From assembly GCF_008312885.1 (NCBI RefSeq), contig NZ_VSSO01000004.1:1-64000 (forward strand): a stretch of 64,000 nucleotides of DNA, written 5' to 3'. The position numbers were made by a program, and so were the translations under genes. Every line of letters starts with the position of its first letter. The stretch's first letter is position 1. Source of the stretch: Lolliginicoccus suaedae (GTDB lineage: Bacteria; Actinomycetota; Actinomycetes; Mycobacteriales; Mycobacteriaceae). Positions 17,741 through 25,163 of the stretch are shown here, one piece after another. The notes below the pieces were generated by a model, which did not search any database, was not told the DNA's origin, and was given only the letters and a program-made list of their open reading frames with translations.

Positions 17741-18901
17741 TCAGAGCGGCGCGGCCGCTGCCACGGTCCAGGGGTCGGTGCGCAGCCCCGTGACGGAAAC
17801 GGCCACTCCGCGTGCTGCCAGTGCTGCGTCGAGCAGCTGGCGCGCTTGGTCGCACCAGGGGAACTCGCTGGCCCAGTGCGCGACATCGACGAGCGCCGGG
17901 CCGCCTGCCCGCAGGTTCTCGTCGGTGGGGTGATGGCGCAGGTCGGAGGTGACATACGCATCGACGCCAAGACGTGCGACCGTGGCGAGCAGGGAGTCGC
18001 CCGCTCCGCCGCAGACAGCGACGCGGCGCACGATCCGGTCGGGGTCACCGGCGGCGCGCACGCCCCACGCCGTGGCGGGCAGCGACCGAGCAACCCGCTC
18101 GGTGAACTCGCGCAGGGTCTCCGGCTCAGGCAGCTCGCCCACCCGGCCGAGGCCTTCCGACGAGTCCAGGGAGGCATGCTCGAGCACGTCGTAGGCCGGT
18201 TCCTCATAGGGATGCACCTCGAGCAGGGCCGCGCGGACCATTTCACGCTTGACGCGAGGGGCGACGACCTCGAGGCGGTCCTCGGTGACGCGCTCGAGCT
18301 CGCCGATCTCCCCGATCGCCGGATTGGCGCCCCCCACTGGACGGAACTGCCCGGTACCGGTGACGCGCCAGCCGCATTCGCGGTAGTCACCGAGCTCCCC
18401 GGCGCCGACGGCAAACATGCCCTCGGCAACCGCGGCCGTGTCCTCGATGGGCACGAACACGATCCACTTGTCGAGGGGCGCGCTCGGCTTCGGCGCGATG
18501 GGGCCCTCGGTGCGCAGGCCCAGCGCCTCGGCGAGAGCGTCGGACACCCCGGGGCTCGCCGAGTCCGCGTTGGTGTGCGCGGTATATAGCGCGCAGCCAG
18601 CGGTGATGAGCCGGTGGATGTGGGCGCCCTTCGGAGTGCTCGCCGCGACGGTGTCCACACCGCGCAGGAGCAATGGGTGGTGGGCCACGATGAGGTCAGC
18701 GCCCTGCTCGATCGCTTCCTCCACGACGGCGGCGGTGACGTCCACGCACAGCAGGATGCGGCGCATGGGGGCTGCCGGATCGCCGCAGACCAGTCCGACG
18801 GAGTCCCAGCTCTCGGCGAGTCGGGGCGGGTAGGCGGACTCGAGCACGGCGATGGCGTCCGCGATGGTGGCGGGGCTGGCGCTCACGGGGCTGGCGCTCA
18901 C
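17741..18901 (-). CDS. Nif3-like dinuclear metal-centre hexameric protein
   Basis: The family forms toroidal hexamers with a two-metal site; some members have GTP cyclohydrolase-like activity, but the cellular role is unsettled. From GTG 18901 it has 386 residues. Metal ligands are visible in VAHHPLLLRG, the TAHTNAD motif and the C-terminal ASEFPW region. The central insert (about residues 130-250) with the VHPYEEPAYDV motif is the YqfO/PII-like domain. The GTG start overlaps the cobC stop (GTGA). A 15-base unit beginning with this GTG is tandemly duplicated (18872-18901), offering a second in-frame GTG at 18886. Confidence 0.92.
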   Translation of the reverse strand: MSASPVSASPATIADAIAVLESAYPPRLAESWDSVGLVCGDPAAPMRRILLCVDVTAAVVEEAIEQGADLIVAHHPLLLRGVDTVAASTPKGAHIHRLITAGCALYTAHTNADSASPGVSDALAEALGLRTEGPIAPKPSAPLDKWIVFVPIEDTAAVAEGMFAVGAGELGDYRECGWRVTGTGQFRPVGGANPAIGEIGELERVTEDRLEVVAPRVKREMVRAALLEVHPYEEPAYDVLEHASLDSSEGLGRVGELPEPETLREFTERVARSLPATAWGVRAAGDPDRIVRRVAVCGGAGDSLLATVARLGVDAYVTSDLRHHPTDENLRAGGPALVDVAHWASEFPWCDQARQLLDAALAARGVAVSVTGLRTDPWTVAAAAPL

Positions 18902-20022
18902 GCGGGTTTGCTGCACTGCTTCTCCTCGGTCGGCGTTCCCTCGGGGCTGGGATCCGCGCTCAGGACCTCCTCGATGGCCTGCACCAGCGTGTCTACCAGA
19001 GGCCGCGCGCGCACCGCGACCCGGATGGCGCGGTCGTCGAGGCCGGGGAAGGTATCGCATCGGCGGACGGCCACGCCACTCTCGCGCAAGCCCTGCCGCA
19101 GGCCCTCGGGGCCGCGGAGCAGGACGAACGGCGCGCTCGGCGGGGCGGCCACCGCGATGCCAGGGTGGCGCAGTCCTCCGAGCCGGTCGAGCAAATGTGC
19201 TCGGTCCGCTGCGATCTGGTCGGCGATCCGCTCGGCCTCTTCGAGAGCGCGATCACTGGAGCACGCGGCGAGCGCCGTCAGCGCGAGGGTACCCACCGGC
19301 CAGTGCGGCCTCGGCCGAGCCAGGCGTTCCAGCAACTCCGGGGCGCCGAGAGCGTAGCCCGCGCGCAGCCCGGCCAGCCCCCACGTCTTGGTGATGCTGC
19401 GCAGCACCAGCACATCCCCCGCACCATCACTCGCGCAGGAACCGGTCTCGCCAGGAACGACGTCCATGAATGCCTCGTCGACCACCACGAGGCGCCCGGG
19501 CGCGCGCAATGCATCGATGCTCGACCGCGGATGCAACACCGACGTCGGATTGGTCGGGTTGCCCACCACCACGAGATCCACGTCGCTCGGGATCGTGGCC
19601 TGGGCGAGGCCATAGGGCGGCGGGAGGATCACCCTCGTCACCGGGATGCCTGCCGTGGCGAGGACATGCTCCGGCTCGGTGAAGGACGGGTGGATCACCG
19701 CGGCGTGGCGCGGCGCGAGTCCTGGCAGCAGCGCGAACCCTTCGGCGGCCCCATTGAGCAGCAGCACCTCGTCGGGGTGGCGCCCGTGCCGTGCCGCGAT
19801 GACCGCGCGGGTAGCCGCGTCCTCGGCCTGGTCGGGGTAGCGCGCGAGATCCGGCAGCCGGTCCCGCAGCGCGTGCTGCACCCAGGATGGCGGCTCGGTG
19901 CCATGCACATTCACCGCGAAATCGAGCAAGCCCGGTGCCGCGTCGATATCGCCGTGGTGGCGCAGCGCATCCGCCCCGGCTCCCCTGCCGGGCCCGGACG
20001 ATGGCCGCGCGACGATGCTCAC
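18898..20022 (-). CDS. cobC: PLP-dependent aminotransferase, threonine-phosphate decarboxylase-like
   Basis: This fold-type I PLP enzyme resembles histidinol-phosphate aminotransferase and CobC/CobD threonine-phosphate decarboxylase, which makes the aminopropanol linker of cobalamin. FAVNVHGTEPP opens the domain, VVGNPTNPTSVLHP holds the substrate/PLP asparagine, VVDEAFMDV the PLP aspartate, and LRSITKTWGLAGLRAGYALG the Schiff-base lysine. The start is uncertain; GTG 20022 gives 374 residues, close to the mycobacterial Rv2231c. It is divergent from the HAD gene at 20072 and overlaps Nif3 by four bases, and cobD lies nearby. Confidence 0.87.
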   Translation of the reverse strand: MSIVARPSSGPGRGAGADALRHHGDIDAAPGLLDFAVNVHGTEPPSWVQHALRDRLPDLARYPDQAEDAATRAVIAARHGRHPDEVLLLNGAAEGFALLPGLAPRHAAVIHPSFTEPEHVLATAGIPVTRVILPPPYGLAQATIPSDVDLVVVGNPTNPTSVLHPRSSIDALRAPGRLVVVDEAFMDVVPGETGSCASDGAGDVLVLRSITKTWGLAGLRAGYALGAPELLERLARPRPHWPVGTLALTALAACSSDRALEEAERIADQIAADRAHLLDRLGGLRHPGIAVAAPPSAPFVLLRGPEGLRQGLRESGVAVRRCDTFPGLDDRAIRVAVRARPLVDTLVQAIEEVLSADPSPEGTPTEEKQCSKPA

Positions 20023-20071
20023 GAGCCACCAGCCTAGTGCTGCGAAAGCGCCGGGCGGCATGATGGTCGGC

Positions 20072-20743
20072 ATGGCTGCCCCTTTCCGCTTCCCGGCGAT
20101 CCTCGTCGATCTCGACGGCACGATGACCGATTCCGCTCCGGGGGTGATCGCGAGCTTCCGTCACGCTTTGGACGCCGTGGGCTGGCCGGTCCCTGCGGAT
20201 CTCGCGGTGCTCGACGTGGTGGGCCCGCCCATGATGGACACGCTCGACGCATTGGGCCTGGAGGGATCCGTCGCGGAGCGGGCGCTGGCGGCCTACTTCG
20301 ATCGGTACGGCACGCTGGGCTGGCGCGAGTCCACCGTCTATGACGGCGTGCCCGAGGCTCTGGCGGCACTGCGGAGCGCCGGTGCCCGGCTCGCGGTCGC
20401 GACATCGAAGGGCGAGACCAACTCCCTCAAGATGCTGCGCCACCACGATCTCGAGCAATACTTCGAGATGATCGGAACAGCGAGCGACGATGGCACGAGG
20501 CGGCGCAAGGCTGATGTGATCGCGCACGCGCTCAAGGGACTGGGCATCCCTCTCGAGCGCGCGCCCCAGGAGGTGGTGATGGTGGGCGATCGGATCCACG
20601 ACGTTCGCGGGGCCGCGGCCCACGGCATCAGCACGATCTCGGTCGCCTGGGGCTACGGCAGCGGCAGCGAGCACGCCGGCGCCGGATGGGTGGCCCGCTC
20701 CCCCGAGCACCTCATCGAACTGCTGCGCACCACCAGCGAGTAG
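20072..20743 (+). CDS. HAD-superfamily hydrolase (Gph/PtkA-type)
   Basis: The 223-residue protein shows HAD motif I as DLDGTMTDS, motif II in VATSKGETNS, and motif IV as MVGDRIHDVRGA. It looks like a phosphoglycolate phosphatase-type enzyme. The M. tuberculosis gene in this place, ptkA (Rv2232), is reported as a tyrosine kinase with a disordered N-terminal extension and is paired with ptpA. The present protein is shorter and lacks such an extension if it starts at ATG 20072. In-frame ATGs at 20060 and 20063 would add three or four residues. It is 10 bases upstream of ptpA, so they are probably co-transcribed. Confidence 0.87.
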   Translation: MAAPFRFPAILVDLDGTMTDSAPGVIASFRHALDAVGWPVPADLAVLDVVGPPMMDTLDALGLEGSVAERALAAYFDRYGTLGWRESTVYDGVPEALAALRSAGARLAVATSKGETNSLKMLRHHDLEQYFEMIGTASDDGTRRRKADVIAHALKGLGIPLERAPQEVVMVGDRIHDVRGAAAHGISTISVAWGYGSGSEHAGAGWVARSPEHLIELLRTTSE

Positions 20744-20753
20744 GGTCGGCTAC

Positions 20754-21209
20754 GTGCATATCACCTTCATCTGCACCGGGAACATCTGCCGCTCCCCGAT
20801 GGCCGAGCGGATCCTCGTCCACGCCCTTCGCGAGGAGGGGCTGCACGATCAGGTCGAGGTCAGCAGTGCCGGGACTGGCTCGTGGCATATCGGCGAGCCA
20901 GCCGATCACCGCACCGTCGCGGCATTGCGGCAGGCGGGCTACAGCACCGAGCACGTCGCCGCTACGGTCGCTGCGGAGCATCTGAGCGCTGACCTGATCC
21001 TCGCGCTCGACGAGGGCCATGTCCGCGAGCTGCGCAAGCGCGGCGCCGACGCTGCCCGGGTGCGATTGCTGCGCGAGTTCGATCCGGCCGCGACGTCCTG
21101 GGATGTCGCCGATCCCTATTGGGGAAGCGCGCGCGAGTTCGAGGAGGTGCGCGAGCAGATCGAGGCCGCGATGCCCGGCCTCCTCGCCTGGATCCGCGCG
21201 CGCCTGTGA
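20754..21209 (+). CDS. ptpA: low-molecular-weight protein tyrosine phosphatase
   Basis: The 151-residue protein begins MHITFICTGNICRSPMAE, giving the P-loop CX5R (Cys7 to Arg13) and the following Ser. The general-acid aspartate lies in DVADPYWGSAREFEEV near the C-terminus. These enzymes remove phosphate from tyrosines; the mycobacterial PtpA is secreted into host cells, but nothing here shows export. It uses a GTG start at 20754, ten bases after the HAD gene, and is followed by SURF1 with a short gap. Order and length match M. tuberculosis Rv2234. Confidence 0.94.
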   Translation: MHITFICTGNICRSPMAERILVHALREEGLHDQVEVSSAGTGSWHIGEPADHRTVAALRQAGYSTEHVAATVAAEHLSADLILALDEGHVRELRKRGADAARVRLLREFDPAATSWDVADPYWGSAREFEEVREQIEAAMPGLLAWIRARL

Positions 21210-21272
21210 CTTTGGCGGCGTTCGATGCCCGATGGTTTCGACCTGCCTGGTCCGCGCGGCTACCGTGGTAGC

Positions 21273-22121
21273 GTGCGCCGACTCGGATTCCTCGTCCGCC
21301 CAGGCTGGGTGGTCCTCATCATCATCGTGGGCGTGTTCGCCTACCTCTCCTTCACGGTGCTCGCACCGTGGCAGCTCGGCAAGAATGCCGAGACCGAGCA
21401 GCGGAACACTCTGATCGAGCAGTCGCTCGACGCGGAGCCCATGCCGGTCGATGAGCTCATGATCGATCAGGGCGCGCCACCCGCGGACAACGAATGGCGC
21501 CGGGTCCTGCTCAGCGGCTCCTACCTGCCCGCCGATGAGGTAGTAGCACGGCTGCGATCGGTCGATTCAACGCCTGGGTTCGAGGTGCTCACGCCGTTCG
21601 AGCTCGACAGCGGCCCGGTCGTGCTGGTCAACCGCGGATTCGTGCCCACCGATGTGGGGACCGAGGTACCAGGGTTCACGGCACCCCCCGAGGGCCAGGT
21701 CCAGCTCGCGGGCCGCATCCGCATGCCCGAGGGGACGACCGGTCGCGATGCCATTGATGGTGACGACGGCGTGATGCAGGTGTACTCGATCAACACCGAC
21801 GAGATCAGCGCGGCCACTGGCACGGACCTCCCCGGCTTCTATGTGCAGCTCGCGGCCGAGCAGCCAGGCGGCCTCGGCCTGATCGGATTGCCGCAGCTCG
21901 ATGCCGGCCCGTTCCTGTCCTATGGGCTGCAGTGGATCGCGTTCGGGATCATGGCGCCGCTCGGGCTGCTGTACTTCGTGCGCGCCGAGCTGCGGGAGCG
22001 CCGGGGACGCGGCAGCCGCGACGACGACGAAGCCGGAGAGAAGGGCGCTGCCGAGCCTGCCGGCACGGTTCCCTCACGCCCGCGCGATGTGCTTGCCGAT
22101 CGGTACGGCCACAACCGCTAG
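21273..22121 (+). CDS. SURF1 family cytochrome c oxidase assembly protein
   Basis: SURF1 proteins help haem a insertion into aa3-type oxidase. I place the start at GTG 21273 (VRRLGFLVRPGWVVL), which aligns with the mycobacterial N-terminus; the frame is open from ATG 21225. Two membrane helices frame an extracytoplasmic domain: about residues 11-31 (ending in FTVLAPWQLG) and about 215-235 (SYGLQWIAFGIMAPLGLLYF). Typical motifs are WRRVLLSGSYLP, VLVNRGFVP and QVYSINTD. The last 48 bases overlap the 3' end of cobD on the opposite strand. Confidence 0.93.
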   Translation: MRRLGFLVRPGWVVLIIIVGVFAYLSFTVLAPWQLGKNAETEQRNTLIEQSLDAEPMPVDELMIDQGAPPADNEWRRVLLSGSYLPADEVVARLRSVDSTPGFEVLTPFELDSGPVVLVNRGFVPTDVGTEVPGFTAPPEGQVQLAGRIRMPEGTTGRDAIDGDDGVMQVYSINTDEISAATGTDLPGFYVQLAAEQPGGLGLIGLPQLDAGPFLSYGLQWIAFGIMAPLGLLYFVRAELRERRGRGSRDDDEAGEKGAAEPAGTVPSRPRDVLADRYGHNR

Positions 22122-23051
22122 GACCACCAGCGCGGCCGCGCCGGCCTGCACGCGCCGGGAGAGCCGCACCGCGCGCCGCACATCAGCAACCTGTGGGGGC
22201 GGGCCCTCCCCCAGCCGCGGCCGTTCCTCGGTTCCATGCCGGTACTCCGTGGTGCCGCCTAGCTGGATGCCGAGCGCGCCCGCCGCGCTGGCCTCCGCCA
22301 CTCCGGCATTGGGGCTAGGGTGCGAGCGCGCGTCCTTCTGCCAGGCCCGCCAAGCCCGTGCTGGTGAGCCCCCGACGACGGGAGCCGAGGCGACGGTGAT
22401 GATGCCGCAGAGGCGGGCCGGGAGCAGGTTCGCCGCATCGTCGGCGCGGGCCGAGAACCAGCCGAAGCGCAGGTAGCGCGCCGAGCGATAGCCCACCATC
22501 GCGTCGAGGGTGTTGATCGCCCGGTAGGCGAGCGCGCCCGGAGCGCCGAGCACTCCGGCCCAGACGAGCGGTCCGATCGTGGCATCAGAGGTGTTCTCCG
22601 CGAGCGATTCCACCGTCGCGCGGGCGATGCCGGGCAGATCGAGCAGCGCTGGGTCCCGCCCGCACAGCGAGGGCACCTGCGCGCGGGCCGCCTCCAGGTC
22701 GCCTGCTTCCAGATGCCCCGCCATGCGCTCGCCCACCCGCGCCAGGCTCGTGCCACCCAGGGTTGCCCACGTGGCGCCGGCGGTCCATCCGATCCTCGCC
22801 AGCCGGGGCATGCCGTCCCGTGCCAGCGCGCGATCCACCAGGCAGGCTGCACCGGCCGTACCGCCCACGAGAACCAGCCAGTGCAGGGCTCCCCGGCCAC
22901 GGGAATCCCAGTACCAGGCTTGCTCGGCGCGGTGCGCGATAGTCCCGAACCCCGCGACGGGATGGAATCGCCGCGGGTCGCCCAGCCACCGATCCGCGAG
23001 GAACGCGATCGCGAGCCCCGCGGCCCTGTCCGCCGCCCACGAATGACGCAT
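22074..23051 (-). CDS. cobD: cobalamin biosynthesis protein CobD/CbiB (adenosylcobinamide-phosphate synthase)
   Basis: This membrane enzyme joins aminopropanol (or its phosphate) to adenosylcobyric acid. From ATG 23051 the protein has 325 residues starting MRHSWAADRAAGLAIAFLADRWLGDPRRFHPVAG. Family motifs are DRWLGDPRRFHPV, VESLAENTSDATIGPL, YRAINTLDAMVGY, FSARADDAANLLPARL and SPNAGVAEASAAGALGIQLGG. Several hydrophobic helices are present. It fits with cobC and the CobC-type phosphatase upstream. The C-terminus overlaps SURF1 by 48 bases on the opposite strand. Confidence 0.94.
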   Translation of the reverse strand: MRHSWAADRAAGLAIAFLADRWLGDPRRFHPVAGFGTIAHRAEQAWYWDSRGRGALHWLVLVGGTAGAACLVDRALARDGMPRLARIGWTAGATWATLGGTSLARVGERMAGHLEAGDLEAARAQVPSLCGRDPALLDLPGIARATVESLAENTSDATIGPLVWAGVLGAPGALAYRAINTLDAMVGYRSARYLRFGWFSARADDAANLLPARLCGIITVASAPVVGGSPARAWRAWQKDARSHPSPNAGVAEASAAGALGIQLGGTTEYRHGTEERPRLGEGPPPQVADVRRAVRLSRRVQAGAAALVVLAVVAVPIGKHIARA

Positions 23052-23187
23052 CCTCGTTCCCGCTCCTGCCAGCTCATCGTCGTGGTTCGGATCCTGCCCG
23101 CGTCCTACCCAGGCATGACGCGGGCCGCGGCGAGGATCGGACCGTGGCCCGACGCTTCTGCCCGCCCGCCACGGCACCGTGGAGAGC

Positions 23188-23868
23188 ATGACACACTCCC
23201 CGGTCCTCAGCGGGCGTGGCCTCACCAAGCGCTACGGCCCCCACACAGTCCTCCATGACGCCAGCATCGACGTCGAGCCACAAGGCACCCTCGCCATCAT
23301 GGGCCCCTCCGGCTCCGGAAAGTCCACCCTGCTGCACCTGCTCAGCGGGATCGTGCAGCCTGATGCGGGCGAGGTCCTCCTCGAGGGAACCGACATCAGC
23401 GCGCTGCGCGAATCCGCGCGGACCGCGCTGCGGCGGCGCGCGTTCGGCTTCGTCTTCCAGTCCGGGCAACTGCTGCCCGAGCTGCCCGCGATCGAGAATG
23501 TCGCGCTGCCCCTCATCCTCGACGGCATGAGCGTGCGTGCCGCACGGGATCGGGCCGCCACGTTGTTCGATCCGCTCGGCATCGCCGGGCTGGAGGAACG
23601 CCGTCCCGGCGAGATGTCCGGCGGGCAGGCCCAGCGCGTCGCGATCGCGCGCGCGATGGTGGCCCGGCCGACGGTGCTGTTCGCCGACGAGCCCACCGGC
23701 GCTCTCGATGCACGTACCTCCCAGGACGTGATGGGCATCCTTGTGGAGGCCAGCCGCCATCTCGGGACCGCGCTGGTCGTGGTGACCCATGACCCGCAGG
23801 TGGCTGGCTATTGCCAGCGCGTGGTGCACATGCACGATGGTCGGCTGGCCCAGCGGAGCGCGTCATGA
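23188..23868 (+). CDS. ABC transporter ATP-binding protein (LolD/MacB type)
   Basis: The 226-residue protein has Walker A GPSGSGKST, the Q-loop in FVFQSGQLLPEL, signature MSGGQAQRVAIARA, Walker B VLFADEP, and the H-loop THD. Such ATPases pair with FtsX/MacB-like permeases for export or for moving lipids and peptides. ATG 23188 follows GTGGAG closely; GTG 23179 is an alternative. The downstream permease overlaps by four bases (ATGA), so the two form one transporter. The pair is divergent from cobD and begins the stretch that breaks the mycobacterial gene order. Confidence 0.93.
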   Translation: MTHSPVLSGRGLTKRYGPHTVLHDASIDVEPQGTLAIMGPSGSGKSTLLHLLSGIVQPDAGEVLLEGTDISALRESARTALRRRAFGFVFQSGQLLPELPAIENVALPLILDGMSVRAARDRAATLFDPLGIAGLEERRPGEMSGGQAQRVAIARAMVARPTVLFADEPTGALDARTSQDVMGILVEASRHLGTALVVVTHDPQVAGYCQRVVHMHDGRLAQRSAS

Positions 23869-25163
23869 GCGCCACGACGATCCTGCGGGTGACCCGGATG
23901 ACGGCGCGCGCCGAGGGACCACGGCTGCTCGTGCCCCTGGCACTGCCGATCCTCGCGTTCGCCGCCGCTACGGCGCTGGCGCTGACCGTGATCGGCGGGC
24001 ATGGCGCGTTCGCTGGCCGCGATGACCGACCCGATGCAGAGTTCTATCTGACGCTCGCCTCGATCGCGAGCATCCTCGTGGTGATCCCGTGCGTCACTCT
24101 CGGGCTTGCCGCCGCTCGTCTGGGCGCCCGCAAGCGTGACGCGCGCCTGGCGTCGATGCGACTCGCTGGCGCCACCCCGGGCGATGCGGCGGGCATGGCG
24201 ATGGCGGAGGCGTCGATCGCGGGACTGCTCGGGGCGCTGCTGGGCGCGGGCATCAACGCGGCACTGCTGCCCGTCGTCGCGCTGCTGCCGTTCCAGGGCG
24301 AGCCTTTCTCCATCGGCGAGCTGTGGGTGGGGCCGTGGATCCTGCTGGCGAGCATCCTCGGTGTTCCCGTGCTCGCGGCAGCCACTTCGCTGCTGGGGCT
24401 CCGGAGCATCGCGATCACCCCGCTCGGCGTCGCGCAGCGGCACGCGCCCCCTCCGCGCGGGCTCATCCTGCTGGTCGTGAGCGGTGGCGGACTGCTGCTG
24501 TGGACCCAGGCGAGCCCGGCAGCAGCAGGGATCACTGGCCTGCTCATCGCGCTCGCGATCACCTTCGCGATGCTCAACGTCGTCGGTCCGCGCATCGTCG
24601 CGCTCGTGGGGCGGGCCATGCTCGCGCGGGCTGGCGATGCCGCGTCCTTGATCGCGGCGCGCCGTGTGCTCGACGCCCCAGCCCAGGCGTGGCGCACTGT
24701 CAGCGGCGTGGCCGTGGCCAGCTTCGTCGCCGCCGGGACCGCCCTGCTCACCGCGATAGGCAGCGGCAACGGCGAGGAGCAACTGATGAGCGACTTGCGG
24801 CTAGGCGTGGCGTTCACCCTGGTCGCGACGTTCGCGCTCGCCGCGATCTCCACCGCGCTCACCCAGGCCGCAGCGATCCTCGAGCATCGCGAGCTGTATG
24901 TGTCGCTGCATCATGCGGGCACGCCGGTCGCGGTGATGCAGGCGGCGCGCTCGCGGCAGGCGCGCGGGCCGGTGCTGGTGCTGTCGGTGGTCTCCGCGGG
25001 CGCTGCGCTGGCTTTCCTGTTCCCCATCACGGGTGCCGTGGTCCTGCTCGATCCGTTGGCGCTCGGCCAGGTGGTGATGCTGCTCGCGCTCGGCAATGCC
25101 ATCGTCATCGGGGGCGTGCTCGCCACCCGGCCCCTGCTGCGCAGGGTAGTGACCGCCGACTAG
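23865..25163 (+). CDS. FtsX-like ABC transporter permease
   Basis: The 432-residue membrane protein starts at ATG 23865, overlapping the ATPase stop. Hydrophobic helices occur near residues 22-43, 61-85, 110-135, 155-180, 205-235, 285-305, 330-352, 380-405 and 408-425. The LASMRLAGATPGDAAGMAMAEA stretch after the third segment is the coupling region typical of FtsX/MacB permeases. The substrate cannot be predicted; related pairs export antimicrobials, lipids or peptides. Its stop codon shares the four bases CTAG with the stop of the convergent STAND gene. Confidence 0.87.
   Translation: MSATTILRVTRMTARAEGPRLLVPLALPILAFAAATALALTVIGGHGAFAGRDDRPDAEFYLTLASIASILVVIPCVTLGLAAARLGARKRDARLASMRLAGATPGDAAGMAMAEASIAGLLGALLGAGINAALLPVVALLPFQGEPFSIGELWVGPWILLASILGVPVLAAATSLLGLRSIAITPLGVAQRHAPPPRGLILLVVSGGGLLLWTQASPAAAGITGLLIALAITFAMLNVVGPRIVALVGRAMLARAGDAASLIAARRVLDAPAQAWRTVSGVAVASFVAAGTALLTAIGSGNGEEQLMSDLRLGVAFTLVATFALAAISTALTQAAAILEHRELYVSLHHAGTPVAVMQAARSRQARGPVLVLSVVSAGAALAFLFPITGAVVLLDPLALGQVVMLLALGNAIVIGGVLATRPLLRRVVTAD

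Noticed and set aside
15725-18589. 954-codon plus-strand frame opposite RNase H, the zinc ribbon protein and Nif3
   Set aside because: It crosses three conserved genes on the other strand; the translation is composition-driven.
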